Shown here one piece after another: positions 39,254 to 45,860 of a DNA stretch of 64,000 nt. How positions within the stretch are numbered: the stretch's first letter is position 1; the number at the start of each line of letters is the position of its first letter. This DNA comes from Rhodocyclales bacterium GT-UBC (lineage in GTDB: Bacteria; Pseudomonadota; Gammaproteobacteria; Burkholderiales; Rhodocyclaceae). The stretch covers positions 1 to 64,000 of the forward strand of contig QXPY01000004.1 of the NCBI GenBank assembly GCA_003583745.1. Reading direction: 5' to 3'. The translations under genes were made by a program, and so were the position numbers. The notes under the pieces were generated by a model. That model was not told the origin of the DNA. It made no database searches and saw only the letters and a program-made list of their open reading frames with translations.

Positions 39254-39281
39254 AAAAAAGGAGGCCGAAGCCTCCTTTTTT
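39254..39281. terminator. Bidirectional terminator between the exported-protein and cytochrome genes
   Basis: 12-bp stem (39254-39265 with 39270-39281) with a CGAA loop, flanked by an A-run on the left and a T-run on the right. It has a T-tract in both directions and ends the convergent cytochrome c gene 13 bp beyond its stop. Confidence 0.88.
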
Positions 39282-39294
39282 GTTGTCCGGTGAA

Positions 39295-39744
39295 TTACTT
39301 GGCCAGGCCGATCAGGTGATCGACTGCAGCCTTGACTTCTGCGTCGCTCAGGTCGGCTGCGCCGCCGCGAGCCGGCATCGCGTTCTTGCCGTTCAGTGCG
39401 CTGGTGTACAAGGCATCCTTGCCTTGCGCGATACGCGGCGCCCAAGCAGCCTTGTCGCCAGCCTTCGGTGCGCCGGCGGCGCCGGTGTTGTGGCAGGCAC
39501 CACAGACGGTATTGAAAACGGTCGGGCCATCCTTCGGCGCGCCGGCGGCGGCCGGTGCGGCGGCCTTGGTCAGTTCGAACTTGGCGACCGGCTGGATGCG
39601 GATATCAGCTTCGTCATTGCCACCGGCTGTGTCGGCAGCAGAAGTCGACTTTTTCATGGTCAGCGGGAAAATGACGGCGATCAGGACGATAGCGATCCCG
39701 ATCACGGCCCACATGATGCTTTTGGATGAGTGCTGCTCGGCCAT
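39295..39744 (-). CDS. Membrane-anchored class I c-type cytochrome (cytochrome c5-like)
   Basis: 149 aa. N-terminal membrane helix at about 10-30 (uncleaved anchor), a 40-residue Ala/Pro-rich linker, then a cytochrome c5-like domain with the haem motif CGACH (about 83-87) and a likely axial Met in AMPARGG. The domain would lie in the periplasm and carry electrons between membrane complexes and terminal reductases. Its own promoter (-10 at 39781-39786) and terminator make it a single-gene unit. The partner is unknown; the formate dehydrogenase genes nearby feed quinone, not this cytochrome directly. Confidence 0.9.
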   Translation of the reverse strand: MAEQHSSKSIMWAVIGIAIVLIAVIFPLTMKKSTSAADTAGGNDEADIRIQPVAKFELTKAAAPAAAGAPKDGPTVFNTVCGACHNTGAAGAPKAGDKAAWAPRIAQGKDALYTSALNGKNAMPARGGAADLSDAEVKAAVDHLIGLAK

Positions 39745-39780
39745 GCTGATTACCTCAATGCGCAAAAATAAAAGTGCGTA

Positions 39781-39786
39781 ATTATA
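39781..39786 (-). promoter_or_regulatory. -10 element of the cytochrome c gene
   Basis: Perfect TATAAT on the minus strand, 37 nt before the cytochrome start codon and just beyond the terminator at 39811-39838. The -35 is weak. Confidence 0.5.
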
Positions 39787-39810
39787 ACGGCTTACTTTTG
39801 GCATATGGGC

Positions 39811-39838
39811 AAAAAAAACCCCGCTCGCAGCGGGGTTT
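39811..39838 (-). terminator. Rho-independent terminator of the candidate sRNA
   Basis: 10-bp GC-rich stem (39816-39825 with 39829-39838), 3-nt loop, and eight consecutive T on the minus strand (39818-39811). The plus strand lacks a T-tract, so the terminator works for minus-strand transcripts. Confidence 0.9.
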
Positions 39839-39937
39839 GAAGTTCTCGAAAGGGGGTTTCGAGAGGAGGGGTTCAATGCACGATTGCAGTGTACGTTCCC
39901 CGGAGCGCCCCGTCTGTCGTGCTTTCGTAGCCTTGTG
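39811..39937 (-). ncRNA. Candidate small RNA with C-rich anti-Shine-Dalgarno segments
   Basis: Minus strand, between two terminators and with no credible gene. A perfect -35 TTGACA (39970-39965) is followed after 15 nt by TACATT (39949-39944), so a start near 39937 is expected. The transcript of about 125 nt would contain: a long-range stem (39917-39922 with 39878-39883, 6 bp); an unpaired CCCCTCC (39871-39865); an 8-bp stem (39857-39864 with 39844-39851) with a CCCCC apical loop; and a terminator stem of 10 bp (39829-39838 with 39816-39825) plus eight T. CCCCTCC is complementary to Shine-Dalgarno sequences, as in C-rich-loop riboregulators. No Rfam family recognised. Confidence 0.6.
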
Positions 39938-39964
39938 TAACAGAATGTAGCTGCGGTGCAGCAA

Positions 39965-39970
39965 TGTCAA
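39965..39970 (-). promoter_or_regulatory. -35 element (TTGACA) of the candidate sRNA
   Basis: Consensus TTGACA on the minus strand, about 30 nt downstream of the terminator of the 60-aa gene. Possible -10 hexamers are TACATT at 15 nt or CATTCT at 17 nt. Confidence 0.5.
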
Positions 39971-40000
39971 TGGAATTTTCGGGTTGTGGGCCGGAAATGC

Positions 40001-40039
40001 GAAAAACCTCCCGCCTCGCCGGGCTGGCGAACGGGAGGT
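40001..40039 (-). terminator. Terminator of the 60-aa protein gene
   Basis: 8-bp stem (40006-40013 with 40032-40039) with an inner hairpin, ending on the minus strand in TTTTT (40005-40001). It lies 50 bp after the stop of the 60-aa gene. Confidence 0.75.
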
Positions 40040-40089
40040 CTTCCGGTTGAGCTGAACGTCCTGATCGCAGCGGGAAACTCCCGCCCGGA

Positions 40090-40272
40090 TCAGTGCTCGA
40101 TCTTGCAGATTTCGACGGCGCTGGTCGGGATCTGGTAGTCGGCGGCCAGTTGGGACTTCGCGATCTCTTCGATGGCGATGCCTTCGCTCAGGGCGAAGCG
40201 GCGCGCGCCAGAGTAATCCTGGGGCAGTCCGGCACGGTCCTGGGTGATCCGATAGTGGATTTTGACGTTCAT
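40090..40272 (-). CDS. Conserved-looking small protein, 60 aa
   Basis: 60 aa, no family recognised. Begins MNVKIHYRITQDRAGLPQDY and ends EICKIEH; mixed beta/alpha, no signal or membrane segment, one Cys near the end. Convincing as a gene: GGAGC at 7-nt spacing before the ATG, a promoter (TTGCGC-N16-TATACT), a terminator 50 bp downstream, and normal codon use. The KIHYRI start and even spacing suggest a small cytosolic dimer-type fold, but function is unknown. It is a single-gene unit between mobA and the candidate sRNA. Confidence 0.75.
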   Translation of the reverse strand: MNVKIHYRITQDRAGLPQDYSGARRFALSEGIAIEEIAKSQLAADYQIPTSAVEICKIEH

Positions 40273-40315
40273 TGCTGTGCTCCTTTTACGGCTGTTTTTT
40301 TATCCTGCGGGCCGA

Positions 40316-40343
40316 AGTATAGGAGGCTGATGGTGCGGCGCAA
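40316..40343 (-). promoter_or_regulatory. Promoter of the 60-aa protein gene
   Basis: Minus strand: TTGCGC (40343-40338), 16 nt, TATACT (40321-40316). The expected start near 40309 gives a leader of about 37 nt. Confidence 0.55.
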
Positions 40344-40374
40344 TAGTGGTTTACCACAATGTGGCGAAATCGTG

Positions 40375-40971
40375 TCAGCTTGGCTGCAGGTCTGCCAAAG
40401 TGTTGAAGTTGCGGAAGCTTTCCGGCTGGTCGTCGAAGTCGACTTCGATTGCCCCTTGTCTGGCACACCAGTCCATGACCTTGCGGCCGCCGCTTGCGAG
40501 AAAGTCGCGCAGGTCGTTGCGCAAGGCCGTGCGGCATAGACAGAATACTGGATGAACGCGGCCGCCGCTGCGGGCGATGGCGACATCGCTACGCTGCGCC
40601 AGCAAGGCCGAATGAAGGCGGGAAACCAGGTCAAGGGGCAAGTAGGGCGAGTCGCAGGGGGCGGTGACGACCCACTCGCTTTGCGCTTGGCTGAGTGCAG
40701 CGTGCAGGCCGGCCAGCGGACCGGCAAAGTCCGGAACCAGATCGGAAAAGATCGGGTAGCCCAGGCTGGCGTATTGCGCCTGGCTGCGATTGGCGTTGAT
40801 CATCAATTGATCGACTTGCGGCGCCAGTCGATCGGCAACATGGCGAACCAGCGGTCGGCCGTCCAGCATCTGCAGGCCTTTGTCCACGCCACCCATGCGG
40901 CGACCGAGGCCGCCGGCCAGAATGACGCCGGTGATGAGGTCGGCCAGCATCAATAGACCAGGGTTCGCCAT
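40375..40971 (-). CDS. mobA: Molybdenum cofactor guanylyltransferase MobA
   Basis: Adds GMP to molybdopterin to make the bis-MGD cofactor needed by the formate dehydrogenase encoded 9 kb away. 198 aa. N-terminal nucleotide motif LAGGLGRRMGGVDKGL, VTAPCDSPYLP with the metal-binding Asp, and HPVFCLCRTAL. Start at 40971 overlaps the DsrE-like gene by 22 bp; a second in-frame ATG at 40950 (MLADLITGV) may be the true start. It ends the run selB, tRNA-Sec, gcvH-like, dsrE-like, mobA. Confidence 0.94.
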   Translation of the reverse strand: MANPGLLMLADLITGVILAGGLGRRMGGVDKGLQMLDGRPLVRHVADRLAPQVDQLMINANRSQAQYASLGYPIFSDLVPDFAGPLAGLHAALSQAQSEWVVTAPCDSPYLPLDLVSRLHSALLAQRSDVAIARSGGRVHPVFCLCRTALRNDLRDFLASGGRKVMDWCARQGAIEVDFDDQPESFRNFNTLADLQPS

Positions 40972-41324
40972 GCCGGGTCGAGCGAGCGGGCGACAAATGC
41001 TGTCGCGCCGGCCGCCGAACAGCCCGGTAAAAATTGCTCATCGGGCTCGACCCAGGCTGCCGTGGCCATGCTGCAGGCGAGCAGGCTGACGCCCTCGGCA
41101 GACGCTTCGTCGAGAAAGTCGCCGAGCGATTTCTCGTGGTTGGGTGTTGGGAACAGTCGCGTGGCGACGCCCGTCACCAACAGGCGGACGGCCGGGCCGG
41201 CGAAATGGATTTCGACCTCGGCATCGAGGGCGCGGGCGGCCAGTGCGTGCACCAGCGGCGTGACGCAAAGTGCCGGTTGGTCGGGCGTCGCAGCCCAGAG
41301 CAGGATGGCCAGTTTGTCAGTCAA
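40950..41324 (-). CDS. DsrE-like sulfur-relay-fold protein
   Basis: 124 aa starting at TTG 41324, overlapping the GcvH-like stop by 8 bp. The start (KLAILLWAATPDQPALCVTPLVHALAAR), the AEVEIHFAGPAVRLL strand and a later SLLACSMATAAW segment fit the DsrE/DsrF/peroxiredoxin-like fold. Cys residues are at LCVTP (about 19), LLACS (about 84) and LPGCS (about 101); Cys84 lies in the position of the persulfide-carrying Cys of DsrE-type proteins. Such proteins carry sulfur or, possibly, selenium. Cytosolic. Its place in the Sec/formate dehydrogenase cluster suggests a role in chalcogen delivery, which is inference. Confidence 0.75.
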   Translation of the reverse strand: MTDKLAILLWAATPDQPALCVTPLVHALAARALDAEVEIHFAGPAVRLLVTGVATRLFPTPNHEKSLGDFLDEASAEGVSLLACSMATAAWVEPDEQFLPGCSAAGATAFVARSLDPAWRTLVY

Positions 41325-41751
41325 GGCGGGCTTCCGGTTCCAGTTGCAGCACATGCCGGCGATAAGCGGCGGCATCGACCAGGCCGGCCAGTTCTTCCGC
41401 CCAGCGGGTTGGTTGAGCGCGGGCCATCCAGCCGGCACCATAGGGGTCGAGATTGAGCAAGCGGGGCTGCTCTTCGGCGGCTTCGTTGCCTTCGAGCAAA
41501 ATGAAGGAGATCGGCGCGTGCACGGCCACCACCGTCTTGCGCGATTCGACGGTACCCATGCCGCGGTCGATCGCGACTTCGGCGCCGCGCGGCTTGGCGG
41601 TGAAGGCAATGAGTTGTCCGGCGAGAAAAATGCCGAAGCTGCTGGCGCCGATCAACACCTCGCCGTCGGCTTGCGCCTGCACCCACATGTCGTGGCGCGG
41701 GCAGTAGAGCCGGTCGTCGGGAATGCTGCCGTGGAAGGGTTGGTGGGCCAT
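41317..41751 (-). CDS. GcvH-like lipoyl-domain protein
   Basis: 144 aa. Matches glycine-cleavage H protein throughout: IPDDRLYCPRHDMWVQ, IGASSFGIFLAGQLIAF, lipoyl motif VESRKTVVAVHAP with probable lipoyl-Lys72, NEAAEEQPRLLNLDPYGAGWM. No gcvT or gcvP is near, so it is not an ordinary glycine cleavage subunit. Related stand-alone H-like proteins (LbpA) carry lipoate in the sHdr sulfur-oxidation pathway alongside DsrE proteins; here a DsrE-like gene overlaps it. The ATG is 14 nt from the 3' end of tRNA-Sec, with no Shine-Dalgarno in that gap. Confidence 0.8.
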   Translation of the reverse strand: MAHQPFHGSIPDDRLYCPRHDMWVQAQADGEVLIGASSFGIFLAGQLIAFTAKPRGAEVAIDRGMGTVESRKTVVAVHAPISFILLEGNEAAEEQPRLLNLDPYGAGWMARAQPTRWAEELAGLVDAAAYRRHVLQLEPEARLD

Positions 41752-41765
41752 TAGTCGCGGGAAAG

Positions 41766-41861
41766 TGGCGGAAGAGAGCAGGAGTCGAACCTACCAAGGC
41801 TTGTCTGACAAGCCCTACCGGTTTTGAAGACCGGTCGCCCCACCGGGGAACGATCTCTTCC
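41766..41861 (-). tRNA. selC: Selenocysteine tRNA (tRNA-Sec, anticodon TCA)
   Basis: 96 nt including an encoded CCA (41768-41766). 8-bp acceptor stem starting GGAAGAGA (41861-41854) paired with 41777-41770, discriminator G at 41769, long variable arm, T-loop GGTTCGACTCC, anticodon TCA at 41827-41825 in loop CTTCAAA. The 8-bp acceptor and UCA anticodon identify tRNA-Sec. It lies 5 nt after the selB stop and 14 nt before the GcvH-like gene, so it is probably cut from a polycistronic transcript. Confidence 0.96.
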
Positions 41862-41866
41862 GTTGT

Positions 41867-43759
41867 TCATGAGCCGAATTGGGCTGGTGTGCCGCGCAGC
41901 ACATGGGTGTCGCGGACCCGGCGAGTGTAGCCGATACGGTCGAAGAATTCGAGAATGTGGATGGCGACTTTGCGCCCGCCGCCAATCTCGTCACGCAGTG
42001 CTGCAGCCCGGGTCAGGCCGTCGCGGGCTTCGATGGCGGCAACCCGGTGCGCCAGGTCGGCAACGGCCTCGGCCGTGAAATAGTGGTCGTGGGCCACCGG
42101 GTAAGCTTCGCCGATCCGTGCGACGCGTTTGAAAAGCGAGCGCACGCTCTCTTCGCCGATCCCGGTGGCCTTGGCGATGTCACGGACGCGCGGTGGGCAA
42201 TAGGGGGCGGCGTCGAGTAGCGGTTTCAGCGTCAGCCAGAGGTCGCGGTCGGTCGACGCCATCTGGATGCGATGTTCAGGCAGATGTAGCCAGGCGTGGG
42301 TCTGGGTGATGCGCCCGTCGGCCAGTGGTTCGGCCAGGAGGCTGTCGAAGGCGGCACGGGACAAGGTGGGCAGGGTCAGGCGGCGCAGGCGATCCCGTTC
42401 GACGCCGGGCATGTCGGGGGCGCGTTCATGTTCGCCGGCCAGCGCTGCGAGCAGCGCGTCGCCCAACGCCTGCCAGCGGGCGGCGGAAAAGACGGTATTG
42501 CCGACCTGCTTCAGGGCGAGGCGGCGAACCAACTCGTCCAGCGTTGCGGTATCTAGGTTGCGGTTGAGGGCGTACTGGACGAGATCAACGCCGGCCGGCT
42601 GCTGTTCGGTGGCCAGACGCAGCGCAATCGCCGGATCGTCCTCGGCCAGGGCTGCCAGCATGGCCAGGCGTTCCGGGCTGCGTTTCTTGCGATTGGGCGG
42701 GAAGATGTCGAGGACCCGACCGCCGCCGATGGTATGGCGCGCCGAGGCGTCGCGCAGGATGAAGCGGTCGCCGGCCAGCGCGCCGACCTCGCGGTCGAGC
42801 ATGATCTGCGCCCAGGCTTCGCCGCCCGGCACAATCTCGTTGCTGCCCAGCAAGGCGACCCTGGCCGGCACGTCTTCGGCACCGAGGTGGAGATGCACGG
42901 GGGTCCAATGCTGTAGCGCCGGCTGGCTGGCCAGTACTCGGATGCGGGCGTCGAAGCGGCGGAGCGGGGCGTGCAGCGCTGCACTCAGTGCCCACATGCC
43001 GCGCTCGACCTCGTTCTTTTCGAGGCCGGCCAAGGCGAGGGCGATACGTTGACCGGCGTGGCCGGTTTCGGACGGGCTATCCTGGACACGCAGGCTGCGG
43101 ACGCGAGCCGTCTTGCCGGGTGGCGAGAGCAGCAGGCTGTCGCCGACCTTGACCTCGCCCGAGAAGGCGGTGCCGGTGACGACGGTACCGATGCCGCCGA
43201 GCGTGAAGCAGCGGTCGATGGCGAGGCGGAAGCCGCCCTGCTGAACGGGGGCGGCCTGAGCGGCGGCAGCGGCATCAAGGTGCTGGCGCAGCTCGGCAAT
43301 ACCCTGGCCGTTGCTGGCCGCAACCGGGAAGAGCGGGGCATCGGCCAGCGCGCTGCCGGCCAGCAGCGCACGGATCTCGGCTTCGGCAGCCGCCTGGCGT
43401 TCGCGGCTCACCAGGTCGATTTTGGTCAGGGCGATGGCACCCCGGCGCAGGTCGAGCAATTCGATGATTTCGAGATGTTCGCGGGTCTGCGGCATCGGGC
43501 CGTCGTCGGCCGCAATGACCAGCAACGCGAAATCGATGCCGGTCGCCCCGGCCAGCATGTTGTGGATCAGCTTTTCATGGCCCGGTACATCAATGAAACC
43601 GAGCACGCCGCCTTGCGCCAGGGGGGCGTAGGCGTAGCCCAGGTCGACGGTAATGCCGCGCGCCTTTTCTTCCTTCAGGCGGTCGCAATCGACGCCGGTC
43701 AGGGCTTTGACCAGCGTCGTCTTGCCATGGTCGATATGGCCGGCGGTACCGATGATCAT
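41867..43759 (-). CDS. selB: Selenocysteine-specific elongation factor SelB
   Basis: 630 aa, delivers Sec-tRNA-Sec to UGA by binding GTP, tRNA and the SECIS hairpin. N-terminal GTPase: G1 [15 protein letters not shown]3 DVPGHE, G4 TKID. EF-Tu-like domains 2 and 3 follow (about 170-340), and the C-terminal part (about 380-630) holds the winged-helix repeats that bind the mRNA hairpin. Length is normal. Start ATG at 43759, 12 bp after the FMN reductase gene; tRNA-Sec follows the stop by 5 nt. Confidence 0.97.
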   Translation of the reverse strand: MIIGTAGHIDHGKTTLVKALTGVDCDRLKEEKARGITVDLGYAYAPLAQGGVLGFIDVPGHEKLIHNMLAGATGIDFALLVIAADDGPMPQTREHLEIIELLDLRRGAIALTKIDLVSRERQAAAEAEIRALLAGSALADAPLFPVAASNGQGIAELRQHLDAAAAAQAAPVQQGGFRLAIDRCFTLGGIGTVVTGTAFSGEVKVGDSLLLSPPGKTARVRSLRVQDSPSETGHAGQRIALALAGLEKNEVERGMWALSAALHAPLRRFDARIRVLASQPALQHWTPVHLHLGAEDVPARVALLGSNEIVPGGEAWAQIMLDREVGALAGDRFILRDASARHTIGGGRVLDIFPPNRKKRSPERLAMLAALAEDDPAIALRLATEQQPAGVDLVQYALNRNLDTATLDELVRRLALKQVGNTVFSAARWQALGDALLAALAGEHERAPDMPGVERDRLRRLTLPTLSRAAFDSLLAEPLADGRITQTHAWLHLPEHRIQMASTDRDLWLTLKPLLDAAPYCPPRVRDIAKATGIGEESVRSLFKRVARIGEAYPVAHDHYFTAEAVADLAHRVAAIEARDGLTRAAALRDEIGGGRKVAIHILEFFDRIGYTRRVRDTHVLRGTPAQFGS

Positions 43760-43771
43760 GGCGCTGCTCCG

Positions 43772-44323
43772 TCAGGCCAGGCTGAAGCAGGTTTGCGCTG
43801 CCGCCAATGCCGCGCTGTCGGCCAGTACCGCATCGGGCGCACCGCCCTTGCCCCACAGCGGTTCCTGCCATTGCAGGCCGAGGAATTCGGCGCACAGGCG
43901 GTAGCTGTCGAACATGGCTTGCGCCTTTTCGCGGTTGCCGCTGGTGGCGATGACCCACAGGCGTTTGCCGGCCATGCGTTCCTTGAAATCGAGACCGGGG
44001 ACGCGCAGCCAGCCGCTCCAGTGGTCGAGGTAGGTCTTGAGCGGCGAGGGGATGGAGAACCAGTACACCGGCGAGACGAAGACGAGATCGGTGGCGGCCA
44101 GGGTCTGGTCGAGCAGGAGGCGGGCATCGCCTTCCGGCATCGGGTAGGTGCCGGCGGTATGACGCAGGTCGACGAATGGCGGCAGCGCCAGTTCCGCCAG
44201 CTTGAGCCAGTGCTGTTCGGTGCCGGCCGGCAGCCCCGCGGCGGCGTGGCGGGCGAGGGTTTCGCTGTTGCCGACGTGGCCGGGCTCGCGGGTGCTGGCG
44301 TTGAGGAAGAGGAAGTGGGACAT
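43772..44323 (-). CDS. Flavodoxin-fold NAD(P)H-dependent (FMN) oxidoreductase
   Basis: 183 aa. Flavodoxin-like quinone/FMN reductase family (NQO/KefF-like). FMN loop [36 protein letters not shown] as the isoalloxazine-contact motif, and [10 protein letters not shown]. Soluble, probably a dimer, NAD(P)H electron donor. Substrate unknown. It is 12 bp before selB and may supply low-potential electrons to the neighbouring maturation steps, but this is only inferred from position. Confidence 0.87.
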   Translation of the reverse strand: MSHFLFLNASTREPGHVGNSETLARHAAAGLPAGTEQHWLKLAELALPPFVDLRHTAGTYPMPEGDARLLLDQTLAATDLVFVSPVYWFSIPSPLKTYLDHWSGWLRVPGLDFKERMAGKRLWVIATSGNREKAQAMFDSYRLCAEFLGLQWQEPLWGKGGAPDAVLADSAALAAAQTCFSLA

Positions 44324-44398
44324 AAAAACGATCAGTGAAGAAAAATGGCGTTCATTCTGGCATGCCCGATCCGGCGAGCGGATCGGGCGGCGGCCGGT

Positions 44399-45742
44399 TT
44401 AGCCGAACATGTCCTCGTACATGCGGCCGGCCCAGGCAAAGTCCTCGCTCACCACTTCGGCGCGGCGCAGGTTGTCATCGTCCTGGTCCTGAACGATGAC
44501 GCCCTTGTCGTTGACCCAGTACTTGAAGCGGACGGCGATATCTTCGCGCGGCTCGGTATTGACCATCATGAAGCAGAGGTTGTCGGGCAGGTCGTACTTC
44601 GGCTCGCGGCCCTTGACCCGCTCGCTGATGTACTTGGCGACGATCCTGGCATGGGCGTTGGCGACGTGGCCGGCCTTCGGGTAGAAGCGGAACAGCGGCG
44701 AAACGACGCCGACCGAATCGCCGATCACATACACGTCCGGGTCATCCTTCATGTTCAGCATGAAGGGATCGACGCCGGCCCAGCCGGTCGGCTTGCCTTC
44801 CTCGTTCTTGCCGATCACGCCGGCCTTCCACGCCATGTCGCCGGCCTGGTGCGGGGCCATCAGGATGGAATGGTCGAAGCGGAAATCGCCGACGGCGGTC
44901 TTGATCTTCTTGTTGAACGGATCGACTTCCTGGATGACGGCCTTGGGGACATAGACGATCTGGTCGGCGTACAACTCGCGGAAGGCGTCCTGGAAGCCGC
45001 CGGTGATGGGCGCCGGGCTGGGCTTGGGGTCGAGGATGGTGATCTTGCCCTTGATCTTGCGCTGCTTGAACAGGCCGGCGATCAGGCAGGCGCGCTCGTA
45101 GGGCGAGGGCGGGCAGCGGTGCGGCGGCGGCGGCAGGGTCATCACCAGGTCGCCGCCGGTGAAGTTCTGGATGCTCTGTTTGAGGCGGAAGTGCTCGGCA
45201 TTCGGAATGTAAGCGGCGGGGAACATGGCCTTGGTGTACTCGGCCGCCTTGCGGTCATTGCCGAACCAGGCCTCATAGTTGTAGCGGATGCCGCTGCCGA
45301 GGATCAGGTAGTCGTAATCGACCCAGCCCTGGGCGGTGATGACGCGCTTCTTCTCGCGTTCGAAACCGGTGACTTCGGTCTGGATGAAGGTGTAGCCGTA
45401 CTTTTGCGCCACCGGCAGGTAGCTGAAGGTGAGGAACTGGGCATCGACGACATCGACCAGCCACTTGTTGCTCATCGGGCAGGAGAAGAAGACCGGGTTA
45501 CGTTCGAGCAGCACCACATCGAGCGTCGGATCAAGCTTGCGCAGGTACTTGGCAGCGGTGACGCCACCCCAGCCGCCGCCGCAAATGACGACGCGCTTGC
45601 CGGTCGCCTTGGGCAACAGCGGGTCGGACTGCATGTTGATCAGGAAAGGCAGCGGGCTGGTCGGCTGGGCGAGGGCTGTCGATGCCGCCGTGGCCCCCAG
45701 AGCCGCTCCGGCGGCGAGAAATTGCCGGCGATTGAGTGTCAT
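44399..45742 (-). CDS. Tat-exported FAD oxidoreductase, flavocytochrome c sulfide dehydrogenase-like
   Basis: 447 aa. Tat signal LNRRQFLAAGAALGATAAS, then VVICGGGWGGVTAAKYLRKLDP (FAD loop). Two Cys typical of FccB are kept: the CPPSPYERA motif (about 213) and the C-terminal DNLCFMMVNTEP (about 393), with the FCSD-type flavin-binding C-terminal domain. No haem subunit (FccA/SoxE) is adjacent. Periplasmic; expected to oxidise sulfide, polysulfide or related chalcogen species and pass electrons to a separate acceptor. ATG 45742 is chosen because GGAGA lies 5 nt upstream. Why it sits among Sec genes is unknown. Confidence 0.85.
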   Translation of the reverse strand: MTLNRRQFLAAGAALGATAASTALAQPTSPLPFLINMQSDPLLPKATGKRVVICGGGWGGVTAAKYLRKLDPTLDVVLLERNPVFFSCPMSNKWLVDVVDAQFLTFSYLPVAQKYGYTFIQTEVTGFEREKKRVITAQGWVDYDYLILGSGIRYNYEAWFGNDRKAAEYTKAMFPAAYIPNAEHFRLKQSIQNFTGGDLVMTLPPPPHRCPPSPYERACLIAGLFKQRKIKGKITILDPKPSPAPITGGFQDAFRELYADQIVYVPKAVIQEVDPFNKKIKTAVGDFRFDHSILMAPHQAGDMAWKAGVIGKNEEGKPTGWAGVDPFMLNMKDDPDVYVIGDSVGVVSPLFRFYPKAGHVANAHARIVAKYISERVKGREPKYDLPDNLCFMMVNTEPREDIAVRFKYWVNDKGVIVQDQDDDNLRRAEVVSEDFAWAGRMYEDMFG

Positions 45743-45816
45743 GTCGTCTCCATTCAATTAACCACCCGGGCACGGAGATGTCCGGATTTACAGGGTGACG
45801 CCTCGCGGCGTCGGAA

Positions 45817-45860
45817 GAAAACGGCAGGCGGTACGCAGACCGCCCGGCGAGGCCGTTTTC
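45817..45860 (-). terminator. Terminator after selA
   Basis: Nested hairpin: outer 9-bp stem (45817-45825 with 45852-45860) and inner 6-bp stem (45827-45832 with 45839-45844), ending on the minus strand in CCGTTTTCTTCC. It directly abuts the selA stop and separates selA from the flavoprotein gene. Confidence 0.7.

Noticed and set aside
39782-39970. 62-codon minus-strand frame within the candidate sRNA
   Set aside because: Its end lies beyond the terminator hairpin, no ribosome-binding site, and composition is unlike a protein; the RNA structure explains the sequence better.
42971-44338. Long plus-strand frame opposite selB and the FMN reductase
   Set aside because: Shadow frame, Gly/Gln/Ala-rich translation with no family signature.
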